Below are positions 26,103-36,577 of a stretch of 52,520 bases of DNA, piece after piece. The stretch is from the NCBI GenBank assembly GCA_002401855.1, contig NVUH01000036.1:1-52520 (forward strand). Reading direction: 5' to 3'. Under the pieces are notes generated by a model that had not been told where the DNA came from, ran no database searches, and was given only the letters and a program-made list of their open reading frames with translations. Positions within the stretch are counted from its first letter, which is position 1. Each line of letters starts with the position of its first letter. This stretch comes from Hyphomicrobiales bacterium. Lineage in GTDB: Bacteria; Pseudomonadota; Alphaproteobacteria; Rhizobiales; OSC116. A program made the position numbers and the translations under genes.

Positions 26103-27044
26103 TTATTTTTTGCCGTCTGGGTATGTGTATGCCACATAGGCAAAACGGACGTTGTCTGGGGACCATGAATTTACGTTTACTGTGCCTTGGCCGCCGTTGA
26201 ATTGGTCTATGGTTTTGATGTTTTTGCCATCTAAATCCATCGTGTTGATTTTTACTTCTTTATCGGCGGGGTGGCCGATTGTGTCGGAAGGAAAACTTAT
26301 GTACATGATCATGTGGCCATCGCGGGGGAAATGCGGGAACCAGTTGACGCGGTCATCGAAGGTTAGTTGTTCTTGCTCGCTGCCATCGGGGCGCATGCGG
26401 AAGATTTGGGCGTGGCCTTCGCGTTTGGCGACTTGTTCTGAATTGTAATAAATCCATTCGCCGTCTGGGGTGTATTCGCAGCCGTCTACATAGTGGTTGC
26501 CATCGGTAAGTTTTACGTCTGGGCCACCTTGGGTGGGGATGGCGTAGATGGCGGAGATTTGTTTGTTGTTGGCGTCGCGTTCGATGCCGATGTAGATTAG
26601 GGTTTTGTTATCTGGTGACACGCCGTGCAGGTAATAACGGAATTTGCCTACTGGGCCGTGATCGTTGGAGATTTTGCGGGGGGTGCCGCCTTGGATGCTG
26701 ACCTCGTATAAATGACCATCGTTGGCTGAAATGTAGATGTTTTCGCCATCTGGGGAGAGGACGTGGTCGTTATTTAGGTTTTCGACCGGATAAGTGTTGA
26801 TGCGGTGGGGGCCATCTTTGCCATCTGGGGAGATTTTGAAGAGGCGCCCGTCGCCGTTATAGATGAGCCATTTGCCATCATGTGTCCAGTTTGGGGCTTC
26901 GATTAGGTCGCCTGTTTCATAGATACAGGAGCGGTTTTGACCGTCTTTATCGATGACTATGATTTCAGAAACTTGGCCCTTGAGGGTTTGACGACGCGGT
27001 TGGCCTGGGCGCATTAGGGGGCGCATGGGTGATGATTGGGTCAT
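26103..27044 (-). CDS. TolB-like beta-propeller (PD40 repeat) protein
   Basis: A 313-residue protein built of about six WD40-like PD40 repeats: NWTHDGKWLIYN, LSPDGENIYIS, VSPDNKTLIYIG, YTPDGEWIYYNS, FPRDGHMIMYIS and WSPDNVRFAYV. There is no signal peptide, so it is probably cytoplasmic. Repeat proteins of this type bind partners or sugars, and no catalytic residues are visible. AAGAG precedes the ATG. A small inverted repeat in its promoter region (27073-27088) suggests regulation. Specific function unknown. Confidence 0.75.
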   Translation of the reverse strand: MTQSSPMRPLMRPGQPRRQTLKGQVSEIIVIDKDGQNRSCIYETGDLIEAPNWTHDGKWLIYNGDGRLFKISPDGKDGPHRINTYPVENLNNDHVLSPDGENIYISANDGHLYEVSIQGGTPRKISNDHGPVGKFRYYLHGVSPDNKTLIYIGIERDANNKQISAIYAIPTQGGPDVKLTDGNHYVDGCEYTPDGEWIYYNSEQVAKREGHAQIFRMRPDGSEQEQLTFDDRVNWFPHFPRDGHMIMYISFPSDTIGHPADKEVKINTMDLDGKNIKTIDQFNGGQGTVNVNSWSPDNVRFAYVAYTYPDGKK

Positions 27045-27072
27045 ATTTTACTCTTATTAAATAAATCTATAT

Positions 27073-27088
27073 TATCGTTAACACGATA
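27073..27088. promoter_or_regulatory. Small inverted repeat upstream of the beta-propeller gene
   Basis: TATCGT and ACGATA form six-base arms around TAAC, 29 bases before the ATG at 27044. It is compatible with an operator of the LacI type, but no cognate regulator is adjacent. Confidence 0.3.
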
Positions 27089-27117
27089 GATGAGGCTTGG
27101 GGAAATAGCAAGGGAAG

Positions 27118-27155
27118 AAAAAAAGGCCACCTGTTTTGAGCAGGTGGCCTTTTTT
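27118..27155 (-). terminator. Strong terminator after the RND efflux operon
   Basis: GGCCACCTG (27125-27133) and CAGGTGGCC (27141-27149) form a perfect stem flanked by seven A's and six T's, so it can terminate in both directions. It lies 22 bases beyond the stop of the RND permease gene (minus strand) and before the beta-propeller gene. Confidence 0.9.
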
Positions 27156-27176
27156 AATATTATATGATTTTATTGC

Positions 27177-30100
27177 TTATTCGGCGGCGGCGGTTTCTGG
27201 TTCGCCGATTGAGATGGAAGGCTTTTTATTCTTCTCATCATTGTCTTGATCTGCAACAGCGTCAGAATTTTCGTCTTCGGCGTCGTCTTGAGCTTTTTGC
27301 CTTTTGCGCAATAGGTTCATTAGCCAATCGCGCTTTTCGATAAAGCCGGCTTTAATCACTGACGGGGCGGTGATCATAACGGGCACCATAATCAGCGTTA
27401 GCAAGGTTGAGAAAAGCAAGCCAGACACCAAGGCGGCTGACAGATGGATGAAGATTGTGCCAGCGAGGCCACCTAGTACAACTTCGCGTCTGATGAAATC
27501 GAACTCGATGTTGAAGGCCATTGGCAACACGCCCAAAGCGGTTACGATGGCGGTTAGCAATACGGGACGAATACGCTGGGCTGCGGTGATGAGCATGGCT
27601 TTTACTGGCTCAACGCCTTGCTTGCGATTATATTCGTTATAAGTATCAATGAGCACGATGCCATTTTTAACCACGATGCCTGTCAGCGCCACGATGCCGA
27701 GGCCGGTCATGATGGCGGAGAAGGTCATGCCTGTGATGAGCATGCCGATGAGCACGCCAGAGATGGACATGATGACTGTGGTGAGGGTGACAAACACTTG
27801 ATAGAAGCTGTTATATTCGAGCAACAAGATCAAGAAAATGAGGAACATGGCGCCACCAAAAGCTTTGATGATGAAGGCGTTGGTTTCGTCGGTTTGCTCG
27901 GCTGCACCGCCGTAGATGATTTTAAGATCACCCGGCCACTCTTGTTCGGCATCCCATTTTTGGACTTGTTTGATTTTTTGGTCAGACGCCACGCCATCGG
28001 TTAAGTTGGCTGCGACATTCATGGCATATATGCCATTGCGTCTGGTGATGTTACCAACTTTCGGTACGGCTTTGCGGGTGATGAAGTTAGATACGGGGAT
28101 CAGGCCTTTGGCGGTGATGATGCGGATGCCATCTAATGCTTCGAAATTGCGATCTGCTTTGGGCAGGCGCACCACAATGTCTAGCTCATCGACAGCATCT
28201 GTTGGGCGGTAAGACCCGATGGTGACGCCGCCTGTGACAAGTTGGATATAGGGGCCAATATCTCGGATGCCAACATCAAATTTTGAGGCTTCGGCGCGGT
28301 CGAAAGTGAGTTTCCAATCAATGCCTGGGGCGGGGCGGCCATCTTCGAGATCGAGCGTATCGCCGAGGTCGTGTTCGACGTAATTTCTGAGTTTGGCAAC
28401 TGATGCGACTAACTCGTCATAATTGCTAGTTTCAACCCGCAGGTTGATGTCTTTACCTGCTGGAGGGCCATCTTCTTGGACTGAAAGCTGCACTTCTAGG
28501 CCTGAAATGTCGGCCACACGGGCGCGGATATCGGTGAAGATTTCTTCGGCTGGGATGCGTTTTTCCCATGGTTGCAATTGTAGCTGTAGATTGCCGATGG
28601 TATCAGGGGGAGAACCGTTGCCACCGCCGAATGATAGGATGACGTCTTGAATGCCTGGCACTTGCAGCACTTGATCTTGCACTTCGAGCAGCATATCGCG
28701 AATTTCGATCGGTGAATAGTTACCACGGGTGACGATGGACACTGTGCCATATTCTGGCTCTGATGCCGGGAAGGCTTCGGTGCCGGTTGGGTTTTGGATG
28801 TAAGCCACAAAACCTGCGCCAACAACTGCAAAACCGATGGTTAGGGTGATGATGGGATGGCGTAATAATACGGCCATGGTGCGGACATAGACGCCGATGG
28901 CACCACGCACTTTACTGGGGTGGAATTTTTCGGGATACATGACGATGTCAGCGGCTTCTTTTTCTTCATCTGTCACATCGTTTTTAGCGATGAAGGCGCC
29001 GATGACGGGCATGAAGATAAGTGCTGAAATGAGTGAGGCACTCATCACTACGATTACCACGATGGGTAGGTAGGACATGAATTTACCGATGATGCCCGGC
29101 CAGAATAGGAGTGGCACGAAAGCGCCCAATGTGGTGGCGGTGGCGAACACGACGGGGATGAACATTTTGCGGGCGGCCATGATGAAGGCTTGTTTTTTGG
29201 ACACGCCTTCCATGAGTTTTCGCTCGGCATATTCGACGACCACAATCGGGTCATCGACCAGCACGCCAACGGCGATTACCAGACCGAACATGACCATGAT
29301 GTTGATGGACATGCCCAAGAAATCGAGCACCATAAAGGCCATCATAAATGAGATGGGGATGGACATGCCGATGAGAATGGCGGGGCGCACGCCTAAGAAG
29401 GCAATACACATGATGATGACCAAAACAACCGCAGTTAGCACCGTGGCTTCGAGTGATCTGAACAGGCTTTTGGTGCTGGTTGATTGATCGAGCAGGTAAG
29501 AATATGAAATGCCTTTTGGCCAATCTTTGACCACTTGTTCAGTGGCGGCGCGAATTTCATCGGCGACTTCTATGAGATTGGTGTTGAGTTTTTTGGACAC
29601 GCCAATGGTGATGGCGGGTTGGCCATTTACATAGGCATATTGGGTGGCATCTTTAAAGGTACGGGTGACGCTGGCGACATCGCCAAAAGTGACAACGGTA
29701 TCGCCGACGGTTTTGAGCGGCATGTTAAATACATCTTGGGCATTTTCGATCAGGCCGGGGACTTCGACATTGAATGAGCCTTGGCCACTGTCTAATGTGC
29801 CGCCCGCTATCATGGCATTGTTGGTGGCCAGTGCGTTGAGTAGTTGTGCGGCGGTTAAATCGTAAGCTTCGAGGCGTAGTTGATCGATGCGCACTTCGAG
29901 CACTTCTTCGCGGTCGCCAGAAATGGTGACGGTTTGGGCATTGGCAAGACCTTCGAGTACTTCTTTTAGCTCGTTGGCATGTTTAATTAATGTGCGTTCT
30001 GGCACATCGCCATAAATGGCAACGGATAGTACAGGGCGGTCGGTGAATGAGATTTCGGTGATTTTTACATCATCGGCATCGGTTGGTAATTCGTTGTTAA

Positions 30101-30446
30101 TGCCATCTAGTTCATCGCGGATGTCGGTTAATGCTTCGTCTTTATCGGCATTGACATCAAATTCTAGAAATACTGATACATGGCCAGTGGTTGATGTGGA
30201 GCTGATGTTTTTAAGGCCATCAATGGCATCTAGGCGGTCTTCAATGGGTTTGGCCAGTAGGCGCTCGGCGTCTTTTGGCGAAATGCCTTTTTGGGCCACG
30301 GATACATAGAAATACGGGATGTCAATTGAGGGAAAACTTTCTTTGGGCAGAGACACGTAAGCCGCGCCGCCTGCGACCAAAAGCAACATCATTACGGTCA
30401 TGACCACTTTGGGCATGCGCAGAATATTTTCGATGGCGTTAATCAT
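27177..30446 (-). CDS. RND efflux transporter, inner membrane pump
   Basis: A 1089-residue resistance-nodulation-division permease of the HAE-1/AcrB-like group. It begins with a membrane helix followed by the porter domain (FPSIDIPYFYVSV). The TM4 proton relay is seen as GVLVDDPIVVVEYAERKL at about 400. A second porter domain starts near 560, and the final helices hold GIVALTGIVVKNGIVLIDTYNE. The last 60 residues are a charged, aspartate- and lysine-rich cytoplasmic tail. Substrates are not predictable. Its ATG overlaps the stop of the adaptor gene (ATGA). No outer-membrane channel gene is in the window, so a TolC-type partner must lie elsewhere. Confidence 0.92.
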   Translation of the reverse strand: MINAIENILRMPKVVMTVMMLLLVAGGAAYVSLPKESFPSIDIPYFYVSVAQKGISPKDAERLLAKPIEDRLDAIDGLKNISSTSTTGHVSVFLEFDVNADKDEALTDIRDELDGINNELPTDADDVKITEISFTDRPVLSVAIYGDVPERTLIKHANELKEVLEGLANAQTVTISGDREEVLEVRIDQLRLEAYDLTAAQLLNALATNNAMIAGGTLDSGQGSFNVEVPGLIENAQDVFNMPLKTVGDTVVTFGDVASVTRTFKDATQYAYVNGQPAITIGVSKKLNTNLIEVADEIRAATEQVVKDWPKGISYSYLLDQSTSTKSLFRSLEATVLTAVVLVIIMCIAFLGVRPAILIGMSIPISFMMAFMVLDFLGMSINIMVMFGLVIAVGVLVDDPIVVVEYAERKLMEGVSKKQAFIMAARKMFIPVVFATATTLGAFVPLLFWPGIIGKFMSYLPIVVIVVMSASLISALIFMPVIGAFIAKNDVTDEEKEAADIVMYPEKFHPSKVRGAIGVYVRTMAVLLRHPIITLTIGFAVVGAGFVAYIQNPTGTEAFPASEPEYGTVSIVTRGNYSPIEIRDMLLEVQDQVLQVPGIQDVILSFGGGNGSPPDTIGNLQLQLQPWEKRIPAEEIFTDIRARVADISGLEVQLSVQEDGPPAGKDINLRVETSNYDELVASVAKLRNYVEHDLGDTLDLEDGRPAPGIDWKLTFDRAEASKFDVGIRDIGPYIQLVTGGVTIGSYRPTDAVDELDIVVRLPKADRNFEALDGIRIITAKGLIPVSNFITRKAVPKVGNITRRNGIYAMNVAANLTDGVASDQKIKQVQKWDAEQEWPGDLKIIYGGAAEQTDETNAFIIKAFGGAMFLIFLILLLEYNSFYQVFVTLTTVIMSISGVLIGMLITGMTFSAIMTGLGIVALTGIVVKNGIVLIDTYNEYNRKQGVEPVKAMLITAAQRIRPVLLTAIVTALGVLPMAFNIEFDFIRREVVLGGLAGTIFIHLSAALVSGLLFSTLLTLIMVPVMITAPSVIKAGFIEKRDWLMNLLRKRQKAQDDAEDENSDAVADQDNDEKNKKPSISIGEPETAAAE

Positions 30447-31699
30447 GACTGTACCTCTTCTTGTGCGGCATCAACTTCTTGACCTGCCGTGACATATTCT
30501 TGACCGAGTATAATGATGTCTATCGAATTTTCCAGCCCGGTGACCCAGACGCCTGTATTGGTGTCTTTTAAAATGGTGATGGGGTGGAAGGAGACGATGT
30601 TATCTTTTACCGCGCGTATACCCAGATTGCCATCTTGATCCAATGTCATAATGGATTGTGGAATGAAATGAGCCGGTATGTTGCCTAAATTAACTTCGGC
30701 TTCGGCGGTGAGGCCATCTAGAATGATGCCATTTGGATTGGGAAATTCGATTTCGATGGCGAATGAACGAGTTGCGGAGTCGGCACTGACAGAAATGAAG
30801 CTAACCTTGCCGATGGCGGTTTTGTCATTGATGGTTTTGATTGTGGCATCGAGGCCTATGCGGGCTAAATCGATACGCGATTGGGGCACGGCGCCGACAA
30901 ATACCATTGGGTCCAATTGCACGATGGTGGCACATGAGCCGCCTTTATTCATTTGGTCGCCAACTTCGGCTAACGGACGTTGGATGATGCCGGGTACGGT
31001 GGCTTTGATTTTGGTGTTTTCAAGCTCAACTTCGCGGTTGCGCAAGGCCACATCGGCAGCTTGTACGTTGGCTTCGGCGCTACGCAATTGGGCGATTATG
31101 CCTTCGGCGCTGTTTTGTGAAACCAATTTTTGTTTGAGTAGGGCTTGGTTGGATTTAAAGCTGATTTGGGCTTGTTTTAATGCTGCATTGGCTTGTGACA
31201 CTGAGGCTTTTGCTTGCTCGACTGAGGCTAAGCGGGTGCCATTGTCTAGGCTACAGATTAAATCGCCGGTGTTTACTTTTTGGCCTTCTTTGACATCGAC
31301 GGTGAGAATTGTATCGCTGGTCTGAGCGGTGGCTTTTACCGCGGCACGGGCTGCGGTGTGGCCGCGCAAAGTGACCTCGAGCGGCATGGGCTCTAGGTTA
31401 AAGGTGCGGGTTCTGACTGATTGTTTGGTGCCTTGTTCGGCTTGGATAAATTCTGCGCGGGCGGCGATGGATAGAGCTGGGTCATCTGCGCCATGTTCAT
31501 GATGGACGGTTTTGGCAATGCCTGTTGCGTTGACCACGCTGGTTAATGCACCACCATCTTTGCCTTCTAAGGCTGAGACAACGGTTTTTTCGCCATCTAT
31601 TGGGCCGTTGCCACCATTTACAAATAATCCTGTGCCGAGCCAAAAGGCACCGATGAGGACGAGAAGGGCAGCAATGCCGTAAGATTTGAATGCGCGCAT
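30443..31699 (-). CDS. RND efflux periplasmic adaptor (membrane fusion protein)
   Basis: A 418-residue adaptor. There is one N-terminal membrane anchor (YGIAALLVLIGAFWLGTGLF). An unusually long linker of roughly 75 residues follows. The lipoyl half-motifs are VDVKEGQKVNTGDLICSLDN at about 133-152 and IKATVPGIIQRPLAEVGDQM at about 212-231, around a coiled-coil hairpin of alanine- and glutamine-rich helices (about 156-207). It bridges the pump to an outer-membrane channel. It is the first gene of the two-gene operon, divergent from the TetR gene with a repeat-bearing intergenic region. Confidence 0.9.
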   Translation of the reverse strand: MRAFKSYGIAALLVLIGAFWLGTGLFVNGGNGPIDGEKTVVSALEGKDGGALTSVVNATGIAKTVHHEHGADDPALSIAARAEFIQAEQGTKQSVRTRTFNLEPMPLEVTLRGHTAARAAVKATAQTSDTILTVDVKEGQKVNTGDLICSLDNGTRLASVEQAKASVSQANAALKQAQISFKSNQALLKQKLVSQNSAEGIIAQLRSAEANVQAADVALRNREVELENTKIKATVPGIIQRPLAEVGDQMNKGGSCATIVQLDPMVFVGAVPQSRIDLARIGLDATIKTINDKTAIGKVSFISVSADSATRSFAIEIEFPNPNGIILDGLTAEAEVNLGNIPAHFIPQSIMTLDQDGNLGIRAVKDNIVSFHPITILKDTNTGVWVTGLENSIDIIILGQEYVTAGQEVDAAQEEVQS

Positions 31700-31778
31700 A
31701 GAATTTGTTGCTTTCTGAATTTACATTTATCCTGATATGGGGAGCTTTTTAGCATAATCAAGTTAATAAATTATTTTA

Positions 31779-31814
31779 TTGCAGGAATTGCAATATTTGC
31801 ATATACTGCATATA
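31779..31814. promoter_or_regulatory. Four tandem 9-bp repeats between RND operon and TetR gene
   Basis: TTGCA begins at 31779, 31788 and 31797, and CTGCA at 31806, an exact 9-base period (TTGCAGGAA, TTGCAATAT, TTGCATATA, CTGCATATA). They end 19 bases before the TetR start codon. They are likely the binding region of the TetR protein or another regulator of both divergent units. Confidence 0.55.
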
Positions 31815-31832
31815 TAATTTAAGGATTGAAAT

Positions 31833-32411
31833 GTGTCAAGCTTAAGAGAACGCCGCCGCAAAAGAACCGCGGATACTATACGATTTGCTGCTGTTGACTT
31901 GGCTTATGAACTTGGCTTAGACAATGTTACAACTGAGATGATTAGTAAAGCCGCTGGCATTAGCCCGCGGACTTTTTTTAATTATTTTGCTTATAAAGAA
32001 CTGGTTTTTGTACCACCTGCTTTGGATTTTGATCAAAAAGCGGTGGATGAATTTGTTACAAAATCTACCAGCCTCATTGATGATATCGTGAGCATGTTTC
32101 ATATGGAGCTTTGTGACATTGATCAGGATCGTGATTTTATGTTGAAAATGCAAAAAATTGCTTTGGAAAACCCCAAATTATTGATGCTAAGAATGAGCGC
32201 CTTTCATGAATATGAGGTGAAATTGTCTGCACTGATTTGCAAACGGCTGAATTGTGGTAATGATAATGCTGAAGCGCAACAAATTGCGGCAATGATAATG
32301 GCGTCAATTCGCATTGGAATTGAGCATTGGATGGAATATGGCGGTGGTAGTTTGGTGGATAGCGTGGAAGCTAGAATTAGGGCCATTCCGACAGTGTTTA
32401 ACAATTGTTAA
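31833..32411 (+). CDS. TetR/AcrR-family transcriptional regulator
   Basis: A 192-residue repressor. The N-terminal helix-turn-helix is LGLDNVTTEMISKAAGISPR, then TFFNYFAYKE, at about residues 28-57, the usual TetR layout. The C-terminal ligand domain is helical and unrecognised. The start is GTG 31833 with AAGGA seven bases upstream; the ATG two bases earlier is out of frame and hits a stop. It probably represses the divergent RND operon and itself through the repeats at 31779-31814. It is convergent with the LysR gene, three bases apart. Confidence 0.88.
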   Translation: MSSLRERRRKRTADTIRFAAVDLAYELGLDNVTTEMISKAAGISPRTFFNYFAYKELVFVPPALDFDQKAVDEFVTKSTSLIDDIVSMFHMELCDIDQDRDFMLKMQKIALENPKLLMLRMSAFHEYEVKLSALICKRLNCGNDNAEAQQIAAMIMASIRIGIEHWMEYGGGSLVDSVEARIRAIPTVFNNC

Positions 32412-32414
32412 TCA

Positions 32415-33287
32415 TTAGGTTTCTAACTGAGTTAAAATAAAATTAATTAAAGCTTTGATTTTAAACGGCGGGTAGCGTTTGTCGGGATAGACTGCCCAAA
32501 TGCCTTCATCGGCCTCTTGAAATTTTTCGAGTATGGGGATGAGGTGGCCAGAGCGAATGTGAGACTTTACATAATAGTTGGGTAATTGCACGAGGCCGAT
32601 GCCTTTTAGGGCGGCATCGACGAGGCCGTAGCCGCTATTGCACCTTAAATTGCCATTGATTTTGATTTGTGTAACCTTGCCTTTGACTTGTAGATGCCAG
32701 CGATCGGCGGTGCCGATGAGGCAGTTATGTTGGCTTAGCTCGTTGGGCAAATTGGGCATGCCCTGGCGCTCGATATAGGCGGGGGAGGCGCAGATGAATA
32801 ATTGTCTAGAGGCTAATTTGCGGGCGATGAAGCGGGAATCTTTTAATTGGCCTAAGCGGATGGCTAGGTCGTAGCCATCATCGAGAAGATCGGCGCGTTG
32901 GTTGCTGAGGTCGAGGGTGATTTCAATTTCTGGATATTTGACTAGAAAGTCGTTTATGATGGGAGTGATTATTTCTTCGCCATAGGTGACGGGGGCGGTG
33001 ATGCGGATTTTGCCGTGTAATTTATCGTGTAGGTTGGTGATGATTTGTTCGGCCTCGGACAGGCCATCTAGGATGTGGCGGCAATGTTCGTAATAGACTG
33101 CGCCGCTTTCAGTGAGGGAAACTTTGCGGGTGGTGCGGTAGAGTAGTTTTATTTTGAGCCGCTCTTCTAGCGCGCTGATTTGGCGGCTGACTTGGGCGGT
33201 GGAGATGCCCAATTGTTTGGCGGCACGGGTGAAACTTTCGGTTTCTGATACTGCGACAAATTCGCTGATGCCATCCCATATCTGCAT
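32415..33287 (-). CDS. LysR-family transcriptional regulator
   Basis: A 290-residue regulator. The HTH occupies about 5-60 (FVAVSETESFTRAAKQLGIS, AQVSRQISALEERLKIKLLY). The effector-binding domain spans about 90-285 and includes a DGYDLAIRLG motif. It is divergent from adhC-fghA with a 114-base shared region that carries a T-N11-A dyad, so it probably controls the formaldehyde detoxification pair and its own gene. The inducer is unknown. Confidence 0.88.
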   Translation of the reverse strand: MQIWDGISEFVAVSETESFTRAAKQLGISTAQVSRQISALEERLKIKLLYRTTRKVSLTESGAVYYEHCRHILDGLSEAEQIITNLHDKLHGKIRITAPVTYGEEIITPIINDFLVKYPEIEITLDLSNQRADLLDDGYDLAIRLGQLKDSRFIARKLASRQLFICASPAYIERQGMPNLPNELSQHNCLIGTADRWHLQVKGKVTQIKINGNLRCNSGYGLVDAALKGIGLVQLPNYYVKSHIRSGHLIPILEKFQEADEGIWAVYPDKRYPPFKIKALINFILTQLET

Positions 33288-33315
33288 TGTTTTTCTCGGC
33301 CAATTGTTACTGTGT

Positions 33316-33332
33316 GGTAAAAATTAATTACC
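33316..33332. promoter_or_regulatory. LysR-type box (T-N11-A) between lysR and adhC
   Basis: GGTAA (33316-33320) and TTACC (33328-33332) flank seven A/T bases, so the T at 33318 and the A at 33330 form the T-N11-A core. It lies 29 bases from the LysR start and 70 bases before the adhC ATG, typical for a divergent LysR target. Confidence 0.55.
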
Positions 33333-33389
33333 GATAGGGGATATTAACACATATATGGAAATAAACTAGGATAGAGCTAACTTATTTAA

Positions 33390-34538
<1,149 letters not shown>

Positions 34539-34550
34539 GGTTCTTTAATT

Positions 34551-35384
34551 ATGGAAAATATTAGTAATAATAAATGTTTTGGCGGGTGGTTGAAGCGGTA
34601 TAAGCATCGGTCTGACGTGTTGAATTGTGAGATGAGTTTTTCTATATTCTTGCCGCCGCAGGTGAATGATGGTGGTAAGGTGCCTGTGCTTTATTGGCTG
34701 TCTGGGCTGACTTGCACGGATGAGAATTTTATGCAGAAAGCCAGTGCGCACCGTGTTGCGGCAGAGCTTGGCATGGCGTTGGTGGTTTGTGATACTTCGC
34801 CGCGCGGTGATGATGTGGCTGATGATGATGGTTATGACATGGGCAAGGGCGCGGGGTTTTATTTGAATGCCACGCAGGAGCCTTGGGCGCAGCATTTTCA
34901 GATGTATGATTATGTGGTGAGTGAATTGCCGGCTTTGATTGCTGAGAATTTTCCGATTACTGATAAATGCTCGATTGCTGGCCATTCTATGGGCGGGCAT
35001 GGGGCGTTGACATTGGGGCTTAGTAACCCTGACGCTTATATGAGTATTTCGGCGTTTTCGCCGATTGTGAACCCGTCTGATTGCCCATGGGGCAAAAAAG
35101 CGTTTAGTGGTTATTTGGGCAAAAACCGTGAAATGTGGAAGCAATATGATGCGACTGAGTTGATGGCCAAAGCTGGTGCTCGTGTGCCGATTATGATTGA
35201 GCAAGGGCTGGATGACGAGTTTTTGGTTGAGCAGCTTAAGCCGCAGAATTTTTTAACTGCGGCTAAAGCGGTTGGCTATGATGTTGAATATGCCGAGCAT
35301 GAAGGTTATGATCATGGCTTTTATTTCTTGAGCACATTTATGGAAAAGCATTTGCGCTGGCATTATAAGCATTTGACCGCTTAG
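34551..35384 (+). CDS. fghA: S-formylglutathione hydrolase
   Basis: A 277-residue esterase D-type alpha/beta hydrolase converting S-formylglutathione to formate and glutathione. The motif GHSMGGHGALTLGL holds the nucleophilic serine at about 145. The N-terminal LYWLSGLTCTDENFMQKA forms the oxyanion region, and the C-terminal YDHGFYFLSTF carries the catalytic histidine. It is in an operon with adhC, completing glutathione-linked formaldehyde detoxification. It is convergent with the aminotransferase gene, seven bases apart. Confidence 0.95.
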   Translation: MENISNNKCFGGWLKRYKHRSDVLNCEMSFSIFLPPQVNDGGKVPVLYWLSGLTCTDENFMQKASAHRVAAELGMALVVCDTSPRGDDVADDDGYDMGKGAGFYLNATQEPWAQHFQMYDYVVSELPALIAENFPITDKCSIAGHSMGGHGALTLGLSNPDAYMSISAFSPIVNPSDCPWGKKAFSGYLGKNREMWKQYDATELMAKAGARVPIMIEQGLDDEFLVEQLKPQNFLTAAKAVGYDVEYAEHEGYDHGFYFLSTFMEKHLRWHYKHLTA

Positions 35385-35391
35385 TGGGTTT

Positions 35392-36561
35392 TTAGACTTT
35401 GGCTTTGGCTAGGCCTGCGGCTAATTTGTCTAAGGCATTGGACAGAATTTCGGGCGGTTGGGCGTAGCAGATGCGAAGATAACCTTGGCCTGATGGGCCG
35501 AAGGCTGCGCCTGGGGCGGTGCCTACTTTGGTGATGTGTAACAGGTTTTTGGCGGTGGTTAGGCTGTTGGTCATGCCATCTACTTTGAAAAAGCAGTAGA
35601 AAGCGCCGTCTGGCTCGATGAAATCTACGCCTTGCATGGCTTTTAATTTGGTTTCGGCAATGGCGTAGCCTGCGTTTAGGCGTGAGGTGAGTTTTGCGAT
35701 TTCTGGTTCGCCTTGAGCTAGCATTGTGGCGCCAGCTTGTTGGATAAAGCCCGCGGGGCCTGCAATGTTAAATTCGGATAGCATGGCTAGGGTTTGCTCT
35801 AGTTGTTTGGGGGCGCAAATCCATCCTAGGCGCCAGCCGGTCATTGACCAGGCTTTTGAAAAACTGTTGATGGAGATGACGCGGTCTTGGTCGGTTGCCC
35901 ATTTTAGGAATGAGGGGGCGGTGTTGGCGTGTTTGTAGAGGCGGGCGTAGACGTCGTCGGCGACGATCCAGATGCCTAGTTTTTGGCAATGATCGAAGAT
36001 GGCTTTCATGTCTAGCTCGGGCATTGTCCAGCCTGTGGGGTTGTGGGGGGAATTGATGACCACGGCTTTGATATCGGGGGTGAGGGCGGCTAGGAAGCGG
36101 TCTAGGTTTAGCGACCATTTGCCGTTTTTAACCTCTAGGTTTTGGGTGGTGACTTCGGCACCTGAAATGCGGAAGGCTTCGATTACGTTTGGCCATGTTG
36201 GTTCTATGGCGAGGACTTTATCGCCCGTTGTGATGAGGGCTTGGGCGACTAAGGCCAAGCCTTGCATGCCTGATGCGGTGACGGTGATGCGGTTGGGGGA
36301 GAAGGTTTTGTTTAGTAATGTGGTTTGGTAATCGCAAATGGCTTGGCGGAAGGTGGCTTTGCCGCTGTTGGGTTGGTAAAAATGATCGGCATTGTTGAGG
36401 GCGTTTATGGCGGCATCGACGCCTAATTGGGGCGTTGGCCACGCGCTCTCGCCGAACCATAGAGGGATAATGCCGTCTATGTTCATGCCCGCCTCGGCCA
36501 CCTCGCGGATTTGGCTGGGTTTTAGGGTGAGGGTGCGTTGTGCCAAGCCTAAATTTTTCAT
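35392..36561 (-). CDS. Class I/II PLP-dependent aminotransferase
   Basis: A 389-residue fold type I aminotransferase. INSPHNPTGW lies at about 165-174, the aspartate and tyrosine of VADDVYARLY at about 198-207, the PLP lysine in SINSFSKAWSMTGWRLGW at about 231-248, and C-terminal YLRICYAQP with the carboxylate-binding arginine. It resembles aspartate/methionine-type aminotransferases; the substrate is not resolved. It is 16 bases downstream of the SDR gene on the same strand, so the two are probably cotranscribed. Confidence 0.88.
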   Translation of the reverse strand: MKNLGLAQRTLTLKPSQIREVAEAGMNIDGIIPLWFGESAWPTPQLGVDAAINALNNADHFYQPNSGKATFRQAICDYQTTLLNKTFSPNRITVTASGMQGLALVAQALITTGDKVLAIEPTWPNVIEAFRISGAEVTTQNLEVKNGKWSLNLDRFLAALTPDIKAVVINSPHNPTGWTMPELDMKAIFDHCQKLGIWIVADDVYARLYKHANTAPSFLKWATDQDRVISINSFSKAWSMTGWRLGWICAPKQLEQTLAMLSEFNIAGPAGFIQQAGATMLAQGEPEIAKLTSRLNAGYAIAETKLKAMQGVDFIEPDGAFYCFFKVDGMTNSLTTAKNLLHITKVGTAPGAAFGPSGQGYLRICYAQPPEILSNALDKLAAGLAKAKV

Positions 36562-36577
36562 TTTATTGCTGCCTTTA

